In this document: piece by piece, positions 1 to 13,700 of the stretch
Numbering within the stretch: the first letter of the stretch is position 1
How the letters are laid out: each line of letters opens with the position of its first letter
NCBI RefSeq assembly: GCF_036711975.1
Contig: NC_091968.1
Coordinates: 22,940,001-23,004,000 of the forward strand
Direction: 5' to 3'
DNA: 64,000 nt
From: Onthophagus taurus
Taxonomy: Eukaryota; Arthropoda; Insecta; Coleoptera; Scarabaeidae
Translations under genes and position numbers: made by a program
Notes under the pieces: model-generated
What the model was told of the DNA's origin: nothing
Databases searched by the model: none
The model's input: only the letters and a program-made list of their open reading frames with translations

Positions 1-3000
1 CATCGGGGGATGTCATGATGTAAAAACAAATTAAAGGTAACCCTCCTTTCGGGTTAATTAATTTAGTTGGGGCTAAATCCGAGCTAGTTTTATCAACCAT
101 TTCGATTAAACTCGGAGCATAATCATCTTCGATATAACCATTATAATAATCATAATCCATCAAAAAAGTTTTCGCCTCCCGATTTAAATCGCTGTAATAA
201 ATCGCGTTTTTCGTCGCGGAATCTTCTCGCACATTCATCGTAATTTTCTCCATATTTTTCATCATATCCTTCGGCCCTATATGGATTAAATGGTGTTTTA
301 ATTGCCCGATTTCGTCGGTTAAAACGACGAGAAATACGGTTCCCGGATCGGGGAGTATTTCGATTTTTGACGAGACATCTTTTAATGCTTGAATTACGTG
401 GGGGTTATCTAATTTGCAATAAATTTCGTCGCGTTCTCTATCAGGGCGGGTTATAAAAATCGTCGCTGAATTTTTATGAGTTCCTTGACAAATATTTACG
501 ATTTTATCGAAAACTTTTTGATCCGTACCTCGGATATATAATAACTTTTTAGTTTCATCTTCGTAAATTGGGATGGTACTTAAAGATTGTACCCCATAAA
601 ATGATCTGAAAGAGTCGATTGGGGTGATTTTATTAAAATCGGTTATTATGACTTTATCGGGGTTAAGATCGGGTTCGGGGAGTTTCGTTAAAATTTTTGC
701 AACCTTTGGGTTAAAAATGTTGATTTTTAGGGGTTCCCCGGATTTAAAAGGGATTGTAACTGCGTTGGTGTTGTTGGGTTCGTTAAGATGTTTTATTTTT
801 TTATAAATGCTGGGTTTGTCGTCGAATAGAATCGGTTGCATCGGGTTTTTTGGGTCACCCCGATTCGGGATTATCATCGCAATTATCGTTTTGTTATCGG
901 GGGTTGTTAATGAAGTGGGCGAAATCGGTTGTAAAAAGGGTTTTGAAGCTTCCGCCCATAAAAGTCGCTTAGTTAATGGGTCGTTAAAGTTGATAAAGAG
1001 GGGTTGAGCCGGCTCAATCGGCACGTTTATTATTGAGTATGGCCCCTTTAAGTTGGGATTTTCCCCGATTTTTTTTAGCTCGTTCGAAACTTCTTTGATT
1101 TCGGGTAATAAGATGGTGAAGAATTTTGAGCCGGGGGATTTTGGGGCTACGATTATGTAAGATACGTTTTTGTAATCGTTGTATTCTTCGACTTTTATTT
1201 TATCTTGGGCGATGTGCTTGATTAATTGGGGGTCCATGTCGTCGAAGTTTAAATAGAGGTAAATGTATTTACCCCTTTGATTTTTAACATAAACCGTGGC
1301 TCGGTTATCGGTGATGTTTCGGTTCTTCTCCCACGCGTTCGACATCCTTTTTATTAATTGGAGCGCGATTTGGTCGCGCAAATCGAATTCTAAAACGGTG
1401 ATTTTCCCCGTGACTAAGTTTTCGCAATAAAAAACATGCCGGGTTTCGTTAACATAGGGATCAATTAATGGATAAGTTCTTTTAATCCCCATTAATGATT
1501 TAATATTACCCTCCGAGCTTACAGTGAATGATATTTTTAAAAAACCCCCGGGTTTCGTCGCAACAGGGGTTGGCTTATTTAAGCACTCTTTCGTGCTAAA
1601 CTCATTGAGGACTTTCCAAATTAAAAATGATTTTTCCCCAAAAATAACTGAATACCAAGGTGCCCCAACAACACTAGGGAATGGTAACACATAAATATAA
1701 TCTTTAGGGGACACCACATCAATCGAAGCTTTTAATATCTCAAAAACATCCTCATAAGCGTTTAAATCAATATAAAGTTTATAACTTTTTTTATTAATAT
1801 CTCTAAACTCCACTAAAGGTTTTTCTGGGTGCTCAATCGAGCGCTTTGATAAATCCCGCAAAATAATCCAAGTGTCCTCTTTGTTAAAATCGAACTTTAA
1901 AGCTTCCATCCTTTGGAATTTCGTAGGAATAAAAATAATTAACGTCGTTACGTAAGATACATCGACGATTCTTTTATTTGTGTCGTAATTTTTGATGATA
2001 TCCCGAAACTTTTCGTCCTCTAAATCCATCATGATGTTATCATTTCCACTTTCGAAATAAAATAAATGCTTCGCGTTGGGGTTAAAGTTATAATTGGTTA
2101 TAATTTTTAAGGTTTCTTCGTCGTTGAGGTCTAAATGGACGTAATCGAAGCCTTTTTCTCGTTTAAAAAAGAAAATCATTTCGTTGATGGGTAAAAATAC
2201 TTCGGGGGATGTCTCAACGTCGGGGTTTAAAAGATCGTTGTCATTTACGCTCTCAAAAAGTGATATTAAATAATGCGAGTAAGGATCTTTAATTTTTTTG
2301 CCACATTTAACGACTTCTTTGCAGCAAGCCCCTAATTTTATGCAACGAATCGAGCATTTTTTTAAAATCACGTCGATTTGTTTCTTATAAGTCCTTATTA
2401 TATGGATTTGTCTTATAATATCCGCTACGATTTTCTTCGAATTCTTCTTTAAAACATAAATATAATCCAGCAAAGAAATAACATCGTCCGATAAAAATAT
2501 CTTCGGGATATTAACATCATTTTCTAGATAACCCCCGACTTCTTTATACATCTCTTTAGTCTCGGGGTCCGTTTCGTTTAATTTAGCAACCTCGTCCAAT
2601 AACTGTTTAATAACACTTTTAGAATCAGTTGAATTAATCAAATTATGCGTCGTAATTAAATGAGCGACCTCTTTAATCCTTTCAATCCTTAATTTACTAA
2701 CGATGTGTTTCACTTTTAAAATCACAATAACAGGAACATTCGGTTGTTTAATTAATTCGTCTAAATAATTTTGAGATTGTATTATTAAACTAATCGGGAT
2801 ATAATCGATTAAAGGATACCAAATGCATTTCGCTTTAACACAACTCGGGGGGAAAATAACATCTAATAAAGTTGTCTCCCCATCGTTTTCGTTTAAATTA
2901 CTTTTTAACTCCATAAAAAGACTTTCGCCGCATTTCGGGATGTTAACACAATTAACATTTTCTAAATTATTAATTGTTTCGTGGATGTTAATTTGTGATA

Positions 3001-4779
3001 ACGATGTTCTTAATTCTGAAATATCGGATTTAGCTGTTTCATCATTCGTGGCTTCGAGTAAATGATCCACTAATTTATCAACGGCTTTTGGAGTTATCGT
3101 TTTAGGTAGATGCTTCCTTAAACTGTCGATGAAATATTTAAAATTCAACGTGCTTTGATAAACCCCTTGGGATAATAAAACCTCCTCCGGGACGCTAAGC
3201 ATAAACGACACAATTATATTTTGAGTTGGATCCGGTTCGAATCGATTCAAATAAATCCTAATTTGTTTTAACGAAATAAAATCTCTAATAACTTCGAGAT
3301 CTAAACGAATACAAAGCGGTAAAGTTTTATCGAGTTTTAATAACCGATCGAATTCATCATCAATTTTTTTAATAATCCCGTTAATTTTAGTCGATTTTAA
3401 ACAATCTAACCAAAAACATTTTTGAACCGTACACATCGGTGGATACAACAACTTCATTATTAACTCTGAATATTTCTTTTGGGGCACCTTTAACATCTCA
3501 TCTTCAAGATTATTAATACACACCTCGAAACTAACACACTCCAACGAATGCATTAATAAATTTTGCGATAAAACATTCTGTTTTCTCTCAATTTCTTTGA
3601 TTATCCGACTCAAATAGCGTTGTATCCGGATCTCGGAGGTTTTCGTTTTTAAAATTGCCCCGATTTGAATTAAATTTAGTGAGTGTAAGTATTTCGGGGA
3701 TTCTTTATCTAAATAGTACTCTAATAAATTTTGGGTGCTCATTTTAATCTCGAATGGAACGTGCTCGTTTTGGGATTGGATTAAAATTTGTAACGCTTTA
3801 ACGTGGATGTCGTTTCGATCTTTAAAATAAACTAATTTATCGGGGAAAACGTTTTCTGATTGTGTTGATCGGAAAAAATCTGAAATTATCTCGAGATCTA
3901 ACGCGATGTGGAAAAAGGTTTTGGTTCTTTTTGATAAAACCGAGTATTTATCTTGCATTATTTTTAAAAATTTCTTTTTTTCTAACGATGAAACGTCGAT
4001 TTTATGGGGGCAATCGATTCTTGAGCAATCGTCTCCTTCTAAAACGTTTATTATTAACCCAAAAACTGAATCGTCCTCTAAAAAGTTATTATAAACGTTT
4101 TCGTGCAAACTCCTCAAACATTGATCGAGGTAATAACACATCACACGCATCGATTTTAATTTGTTATTAACATTTTTCGACTCTTGCCCGATCGTAAATT
4201 GAAGCGTGTTAATTTTGGTTCGATAATTTTGATCGATTAAGTCGAAAAGTAAAACGTTTAATAAATCGATTAAAGTTTTTGAATTCAAATTAATCGGGAT
4301 CGTTTCGTTTAAGAGATAACTTATTATGTAGTTTGTGTAGGTGTTTAAATCTGCTGGGACATCTTCCACTTCTAATAATTTGTACCATTCGATTAAAGCC
4401 GGTTCAACCTCATCTCTTAATTTATCAATGTTGTTTAAATTCGTTGTTAATTGAGTTTTATTTTTGTTGTAATCTTCTTTGTAATCATCTTTATAATCGT
4501 AATTTTCTTTGTAATCATCTTTATAATCGTAATTTTCTTTGTAATCATCATAATTTTCTTCATAATGGGAATCTTTATAATTATAATCATCAGAATAATC
4601 ACCTTCTTCGAGATTATTTAAATCGTTTAAATCATATTCTTCGTTATTTTCATCGATTTCGTTATTTTCGGAATCTTCATCATCGTAGGATTCTTCATTT
4701 GATGGGTTATAATAATTTAAGCCACCATCGTAGACGTCGTTCTTATAATATTCGTATTGATTCTTATCGTTACCATATT
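1..4779 (-). CDS. Exon 4 of giant secreted protein, continues beyond left edge
   Basis: The exon is open in one frame for 1,592 codons from its acceptor (TTTTTTCAG, ending at 4780) to position 1. It starts with the rest of the acidic, Tyr-rich linker, where units like DDYKENYDYK repeat. Three full cysteine modules follow, at C1426/1432/1463/1468, C1626/1632/1661/1666 (W1668) and C1822/1828/1858/1863 (W1865), then a variant cluster C2020-x3-C2024-x5-CC. From about residue 2050 the character changes: hydrophobic strand-like segments alternate with Asp-rich turns (for example LDLNDEE, LYLNFDDMD, LMDYDY) about every 65 residues. Codon use matches exon 3. The true 3' end lies off the window. Confidence 0.8.
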
Positions 4780-7700
4780 CTGAAAAAATTTTAGCATGTT
4801 TATCATTCTGCCGATTGGAAATTAATAAATTAATAAAGATACTGTGCAAAAAAACCAAAAGATGAAAAAACTAAATGCGTTCGTTATGGCTAATAACACC
4901 CAGCTAATTATCTTGGATGTATGGTGGCCAAAGAGTTGCACAAAATTAAAGCAAAAATCAAAACATAGTGGCTAATCAACTGATAATAATAGAATGGAAT
5001 CCTAATGGTCTGCAGAAACATCAACAAGAGCTGCAAATAGTCCTGCATATAGAGAAACTTGATGTATGCCTCATTGCTGAAACACATTTTACCAAAAAGT
5101 CACATATCAAGTTTAAGGGATACAAGGTATGTTAGACAATTCACCCTGATAATGACGCAAAAGGTAGTTGTGGTATTATTACTTGTTATAATAAAGCAGA
5201 ACTAAAACTATGTTATATTAGTCATTAACATAAAACAACTCAAATGATTAAAAAGTTTCACTTCACTTAAAATTATGTCACAATAGGTGATGCTTGTCAG
5301 TTGGTGGTCGTGCGTTAACTGTCGTTGGTAGTCGTTGAAAGTCGTTGCACTATTTTTATAAGTGAGCGTTCCATAGTTCTGCCGCTAGATGTCGCCATAT
5401 AGTCACTAAAGTCCCTAGATTTACAAAGTACCGCGGTTTGACGCCATTTTGGCTCGAAAGTCAAGCGGGAAATTTAAAACTATGTCGTTCTATTGATAAC
5501 ATTACGCCAAGTTTCTTTTCTTTTTTTCTCGTGGTACTCTGAAGAGTCGAAAGTCTTTCTTACTCTCATTTTTGCAACTCCAAAGGCAACAAGACGGCAA
5601 TATTTTTGTAAATAAGTGGTGAGATGCAGTGACAAGTTGTCAAACCGCGGTACTTTGTAAATCTAGGGACTTTAATAGTCACAAAAAACAGCTGTTCTGT
5701 GCTACAGTGCTCACCAAGAAGTAGGATATCAAACAGACATGATACAACATCTATCATCGTTAAAAATAGAACGCATGAAGTAATGATCACGACCCAAGAC
5801 ATTATTTTAACCTTCTTAGGAAACAAGGATATAGATTCATTGTGGGAGGTGATCTAGATTAACAACAACGAAAGGTAAATAACTTTTGAGAGCAGGTAAC
5901 CGATTAAACTGTGAAATACTATCGACTTATCAGATCTGAGAAAAGTCCCTAACTTAATAGACTTTTTTATTATCAAAAGAAAATGAGCTCAGATCATTCC
6001 CTATACTTAGATTAGTTAATAAAAAGACTGATTAGAAGAGTTTCAAAATTAAACTCGAGTACTCCATAAACCTTTCTACACCAATAAGAGTTATAAAAAC
6101 AGTTACTTACAGAAATAGAGCTGTTTGTTACGGACATCCAGCAAGTATCATGCGAAAATACATATTTCTGGGATCAAACCTAAAATCAAGGGCAATAATA
6201 AAATTATCCCAAAGAAATTAGGGAATTGGTAACTAAAAAAAGAAAATTAAAAAGAAAGTGGCACCAAACAAGGACACCAGTGGATAAAACAGCCCTGAAC
6301 AATGTTACCCAACAATTAAAGAGAGAAATACAGCGTATCAAAGATGATTCAATCGGAAGCTACCTGAAAGAATTAACCAACGATAGTAAAACTGACTACT
6401 CTTTGTCGAAAGCCACCAAAAGTCTAAAACGACCTACTCTCCAAAACCCACTTGGAGAGAGAAGTTGGATATCAATCAACAATATAGTAAATATTCCATA
6501 CAAGGAATTAATTAGATGTTTGAATTATTTAACAACAATATCTAGATCCTTCCTTTTTAGGAAGATTTTTGGATAGACCAACCATGAGTACATGAAAAGC
6601 AACAAAGAGAGTGTTAAAATATGTCAAAAATACGAAGAATCTCTGTTTAACATATACAAGACATGATTTGAACGGAAAAATCGAAGCATACTCCGATTAC
6701 TGTTGTAAACTGTTTAACTGCTGTTGTTTTTATTAAAAATCCGATAGAAGAGACCTACAAAAAGCAAGCAGATTTCCAGAACACCTGGAATAGATCTTCT
6801 AACCAAATGCAGGGGAAAACCCACAAGGTTGGAATGAACCACGACGAGATTGTTGGAAGAAATCAAAACTAATATTAATCCAAAGAAAGCACCAGGATTT
6901 GATCAAACTACAGGAGAAATTTTTAAACAGCTCCCAAAGAAAGCGATAGTAAGACTGATTGTCATACATGCCTATTTCCTTGGTGCCAGTAATTTCCAAA
7001 TTGTTTGAAAAGCTATTTCTTAAAAGATTAAAACCGATAATAGAGGGAAAGAACTTAATCTTTTCGCACCAGTTCCGGTTCAGAAAAAGCCACTCTTCAA
7101 TAGACCAAATACACAGAGATATTTTAGAATAAAGGCCTATTCTAACATAAGAAAGAACAAAGCTGGAGTGCCAAAAGGTAGTGATATTCCTGATCTTGAA
7201 CAGAACACCATTGCAATGTTTGCAAATGACACAGCTATCATGGAAATAGGAAAAAGCATGAAGAGCTAAAAGCTCTATGGACAAAATAAATACTTGGACC
7301 AGAATTTCGCGTATCAGGTTGAATGAAAGCAAGTCTGTACATGTAGACTGCACCAATAACTTAAAACAGCATCTACCCAGATATATACCCATTAGAATAA
7401 ATAATCTAAAATGATTCAAATAGTGATTAAATTAAATTTTATGTAAAATGAATCGACTTACAAATATTTTTAAATTGACATAAAAAAGTTAGGTTATGTC
7501 TGAAACTTCATTCCGAGATAAAAATCGTTTCGTGGCGTCTAAAATCGGTTTAAGCAAACGGTTAGGATGTTCGAAAATGTTTTTAAATGTTTCTTTCGGT
7601 TGAATCGCACCGTTTTTTGTAAAAATTAATAATTTTTGTTACTAAATGTCAAAAATACGATTAATATGAGGAATAACCACGAGATGGGGGCGACAAAAAA

Positions 7701-10700
7701 TGTAATTAATAGATTTAAAATAATTCATAAAAATGTAATACAAATTAAGTTTATATTTAAAAAAATCGATGATTTTGGATTTAATTAAGCGTTAATATAA
7801 CATAAATTCAATAAAGTTATTTAAAAAAAAATTAATTAATGTTTATAAATTTCACTAGATGACGCCACCTCCTACGCATCTTTTTTAAGTGACACTTTTT
7901 TGACGTTTTATTAAAAAAAATGTATTTAGCTCATTTTGTGTTTGAAATAAAACTAAAACTAGTTTTTAGTAACTAGTTTTATTTTTATTTCTTATTACAG
8001 TACAGAAAACTCTACGAAAATGTTGTGACTAAAATAATTTTGTGTTTAAAAGTTTTCAACCTACCGTCACCATGGTGATTTATCAATAAGCACCGATACC
8101 ATTAAAAAAATCACTTGTTGCATCAAGGGAAAGAGTAAGTACATTTCATTTTTGTAACGAATTAGTTGTTATTGCGTTGTAAAAATTATATTGTGCATTT
8201 TTCTCAACCTAACTTTTTCAAGGACTATTTAACTTGTCCAATGACATATAACAACTTCACGCGTATTACATCGTTGCTATCATCACACTTATTTAAAATA
8301 ACCTATAAAAATGACAGTTAAAATTTTAAGTGTCAAACGTTAATCGCACAAGCCGACATCAATTTTTAATAAATGTTTAAAACGTGTTATTCTTGGAATT
8401 TCGCAGTGAACAACGACTCCTCCAACACGTGATTACTGAGGCATTCCAGTTCTTAAGCAGGACTAAACCCGTTGAGCTAATGTAGTGAGGTGAGTGAAAA
8501 GCAAAATACTTGTGTGGTGGTTACATGTTAAAACTTTATCATAATAATCGTTATTTTTGTACTCACCGTCATTGTTGTTATCATATTCGTCGTAATCACC
8601 GTTTAAATCATTCTCATTTTCGTAGTTTTCACTTTTATAGTTGTTATTTTCGTAGTCACCACTTTCTTCGTTCTCATTTTCATCCTCGAAACCTTTTTGT
8701 TGGATATTTTTATTATCGTAATCCATATTTTTAACATCTCTTTTCTCCCTCAATAAAGTTATATAATCAAACTCGCTCACGTTTCTTTTAATTCTTACAT
8801 ATTCATTTAAATCCTTTGTGTGATTAACCCAACAATTTTTTTCTTCATTTAGATTTAAATTAATTATAATCTCCCCATCGTTCAAAACCTCCCTTTTAAA
8901 CCTAAATAGTTTATTAAACCTCTCAAAATCTCTATTCTTATCAAAAATGTTAATCTTAAAATCGTTATCGCGCTCAAAATCGTTTGAAATTGATCTTTTT
9001 TTCCTTTTTAATTCGTTTCTTAGTGCATAAATGCTATCGAAACTAACTAAGGTTGGGTCTAAATTACCTAAAATCTCAAATAACATATCGTGTTGTAACA
9101 AAGCTTTTAAATATAATTGGATGATTAATGGGACGTCTTCGTATTGCACGATTAATTCCGCGCTTTCAATGAAAGCTCTTTGTATATTTTTAGGTACTAA
9201 AGGTGGTGGTAATTCTTTTAACCAAGGACAAACGTTTAAAGTACAACTTGAGGGGGAAATCAAATTTTTTAATGATCTCATTACGACGTGGTGCTTTTTA
9301 TTTTCTTTTTTCTCGATTTCTTTTTTAAGCGTTGTTAAACACTTCTCCATCGTAAAACAATCAATCGTTACGACGTTTTTTAATACATCGAAAGTTTCGG
9401 GGTTTCCCTCAAGTTTATTTAGGGTTAATCGCATTTCGTTTAAAACAGCGATTTCGTCGGTTTTTGAGGATAATAACGCGATTATTCCTGCTAAGTTACT
9501 AATTGTTAAACGATTCGGATACGATCCCTCAGAAAGGTATAAATAAACGTGCTCGACACAATCTAAAGTGTTATCGGGAAGATAATACATGTTTAAAAGG
9601 AGTTCTAAGAAAATCATTATCTTGGTTTCATCGTCGTCTTTTTCGCGTAATTGGTAATTTGATAAAGCGTATGAGACGTCTTCTCGGGTTAAAGCTTCGA
9701 TTATTTCGCTTACGTCTAATTGTAAATGGACGGATTCGATTTCTTTTGAAAATTTTTCTAATAAATGTTGGATGTAACTTAATAAAGGGTTGATTAAAAC
9801 GGAGCCTTCCTCTTCGTAAGCGATCCATTCGCAAGTTTGTCGATCGCAAACGACGGGTTTTAACAAGTATTGGATAATATTGACTTTAACCCCAACCGGA
9901 AGCGTCGTCGAAAACAATAAAGTGTCTAAAACCATCTCGAAACAAGTCAAAACCGTCTCACCTTCACATTGAACCGATTTAATCTCATCGTTTAAAACAT
10001 CCTCGAATTCTTTAACGTACAATTTAGATGATGTTAATAAGTTGTTGTTTAAATTTCGATTATTTTGCATCTCTTGGACGATTTTAAGTAAAACATCAAC
10101 GTTCATATCGCCTTCGATGTCGATGTTTAATGAGTATAAATCGGGGGATTGCGGTTTAAAAGTTTTTAAGGGAGTTTGAAACCCCGCATCTCTATTAATC
10201 TGTTCGATCATTTGATTGTAACAGTCTAAAATTTTCACGCAAAACTTCCCGTGAAGATGCCACAACGCGTCATCAATTTCCGGTAATCTCCCTTGGACCA
10301 CAGCATCAATCGTTTTTTGCTCCTCCCTTAAAGCCGAGTCAACGTGGCGAGAACGAAACGTCGAACGAATAACATCGAAAATCGCCGAGGATAATCTCCC
10401 TAAATGTTGCGTTTTTATTTTCAAAATTGGTAAAATCGAATCGATATCTTCGCTCATCGACGTAGACAAACTCGGGATTTTATCCCTAATCGTTTCTAGA
10501 ATCCTCCTTAAAGTTTCAAAAGGGGTGCAAAACTTGTATAACTCAAGATTATTCAAAACTTCATTTTGCTCCTTTAAACTCAAAATCGATAAAATCCCCT
10601 CTTTCGATGCAACCTGATAAGTAATCGAATCAAATAATTTTTGATAATCGTTTTCGAAAAATCGCTCAAATTGGTTCATAAAAAACCTGTATTTAATACA

Positions 10701-13700
10701 TTTCGGAATCATCCATTTTTCATCATCAAAATTAAATACCAAAACGGCTTCGTTGTAACAATCGTAAATGTTATAACAAATTTTGTTCGATCCTTTATTT
10801 AAGATGCCGTCGATTTTAACAAAATCATCCACAACATCCCTTTTAATTCTTAAAGCTCTCTCTTGAATCTCATCGTTTAAATCGGGGGCTAACCAAGCGT
10901 CTATTAACACCAAAAGAAGTTCCGACGATAACTTTTGAGGGTGTATAATCAAAATTAAATGCGCTTTAATCGCGTTAATTGAAGCTTGAATTTTTTGATT
11001 AACAAACGGGGTTTTTTTCAAAATGTAATTTAAAAATGCGTAAAGCATTTCTTCGTTGGTTTTGTAAATGTATGGTACGAAGGATTTTGTGTCGATGTAA
11101 GGAAGGACTTTTTTTAGGTAATCCACGACTCGATCTCGAGCTAAAACTATTTCTGTGGGGTACGAAGAATGCTCGATGACGTATAATAAATCAGGAAGTG
11201 AGTTTAAATGGATGAAAATTCCTTTGAACGATTTTTTGTAGTCCAGATATCTTAAGGGTTTATGTTTGGTTAATTCTTCGATTAAAGTGTGGACGGCGTA
11301 GTTTGTATCGAAACACACTGATTCGATTAGAAGTTTTAAGAATTCTTCCAGGAGACGAATTGGATCGTCGAGATATGAATTTAAATCGAATCCACCAACC
11401 TAAAAACAAAAAAAAATTAACAATAAATTAAAAACTTTATCAATAATCATATATTATCAATCTCTCATGTCCATAAACTCGATTTTAGCAACCAAAATCT
11501 AATAACCTAATAATTAATTATTAATAATAACCTAATAATAATTATTAACCTCATAACAGAAGTCAAATACCTCGGGATAATACTAGACAGTAAATTAAAC
11601 TGGAACTGAGAGAACTCGCTAGGGGCAATGATGTTACTCTATGGTGGGACAAGAATCATCATGTGTCTTAAAAATCGACGATTTTTTTTTAATCGATGTG
11701 AAATAACCCAAAAAACTGACTAACACTAGATTAACTTCAGTTATAAAACTTCTATTATATGATAATTAACTTCACGTTTAAAATGTCAACCTTAATTTTG
11801 ACATATTTGTAATCTTCATTAAAAATCCTTTAAAATGAGTACAAACACGACATATTTATCTTCAACATTAATGAAGTTATGGTAAACTTCCGGTTAAGAA
11901 TGTCAATGTCATTTTGACATATTCTTAATTTTTATAAAATGTCTTAATATTTGTCACAAAAACAAAAATAAAAAATTAAGGTTGGTATTAATATTTAAAA
12001 ATTAAATTGCTATCTTCATTGTTGCTAACTTCGGGTTTAATGTTTTTTATTGTAACTTTTTTGTTTTTTGAGATAAGTGCGTCATCTTTGGACTCATTTT
12101 AAAGGATTTTTTATGAAGTTGACAAATATGTCAAAATTAAAAGTTGAAAGTTCGAACTTTTTGGTTTTTTTAAATAAATGCGTCATGTTTGGACTCAATT
12201 TAAAGGTTATTTTATGAAGGTTACGAATATAATAATAAAATTAAAGTTGACAGTGACAACTGAAAGTTTTTTTTCACTACTAAACCCGAATGTTTCTAGT
12301 TCTCGTTCTAGTTTTAGATCAATAAAAATATACAACATAGTAATATCTTATGCTAACTAGCCACTGCCACTAGAACTATAGTTCGTTTTTTTTCTATAAT
12401 ACCTGTCAAATTGTTGTAAAGTTGGCAAAATTAACAGGAAGTTTTGTTTTATCATGTTTTGAAATAAATATGTCATAATTAACATTTGTTTGAAAATTCG
12501 TTATTCAAAAAATTAAGTAATTTAAAATTAAAGTAAAATGAACGCAAGAAAAAAACGCAATTTATTGGGAGTCGAACTAAAACGAGCAGTACTAAGGTGC
12601 AAATTGGAACTTACAGATTTGAAGCCTGAAATCTCAGAACAAGAACTAATCATTCGTCTTTGTAAAATATTTAATGTATTTTAGTATTTCAACAAATTCG
12701 TTTTCCTTAATTCAAAATTATATTTATCAGGTTACTAAAACTGTTATTTACAATATATACCATAATAAAGAAAATTTACAAAATGCACAAACCGGAAGAA
12801 AAACAAAAGGGATATGGTTCAACAATTATTATTTAAGAGAACAGCTTGCAGCTGAAATTTTTCAAAATTTGATTAGAGGGAAACATTTTAACCTAAATGA
12901 ACTGTTATATTTTGCAAAAAGAGAACTCGAATTCACTGGTTCATGAAGTTTATTATATACTATAATTCGAGACATGGGTTTCAAATTTAAAAAAATTAAT
13001 AGTCGAAAAATTTTAATGGAAAGAAATCATGTGATTACAGCTAAAGTAAAATTTTTGGTGCGCTATCTACAATTAAAATATTCGGGGGAAGATATAAATT
13101 TTATATTTTTGGACGAAACTTGGATATATACGAATGGTTCTGAATTACGTAGGTGGGTAAAAGACGATGATAAACGTTCGGTTAACATTAAAATAAAAAG
13201 TGAAGGAGACAGGTTTACTGTACTATATGCAGGTTACAGAGGTGGCTTTTTAGAAAATTGCTTATTAGTTTTTAATAGTAAGAATACTGATAAAGATTAT
13301 CACAAGACGATGAATTTCCAAATCTTTTATAATTGGGTCAATAAAAATCTAATTCCAGCAGTACAAAATTTATCTGGCAAAAATGTTGTGATAATGGATA
13401 ATGCGCCCTATCATTCAGTCCTCAAAGAAAAAACACCCACACGATCATCAAAGAAAAGTGTTTTAATACAAGTTTTAATTGAACATAATGTAAATGTTAA
13501 TGAACGCGAAACAAAAGCTCAACTTTGGGAAAAGATCGTGCCATTTTTGCAGCAAAATAAAAAAAGGTATGTCGTCGATGATCTTCTTCTGCAGCATAAT
13601 ATTGAAGTGTTGAGACTTGCTCCGTATCATTGTCAACATAATGCAATAGAACTAGTTTGGGCCTATTGCAAGACTTATTACAATAAGCATATCAACGATT

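Noticed and set aside
4333..4794. 153-codon plus-strand frame rich in His, Asn and Leu
   Set aside because: It is the antisense shadow of the acidic linker in exon 4 of the giant gene; GAT/TAT/AAT codons read backwards give the apparent repeats.
6799..7419. 206-codon minus-strand frame
   Set aside because: It is antisense to the Jockey reverse transcriptase, which explains the conserved sequence on the plus strand.
8510..9849. Plus-strand and second minus-strand frames overlapping exon 3
   Set aside because: Shadows of the long minus-strand exon; odd composition (Arg/Phe or His/Arg rich) and no splice context.
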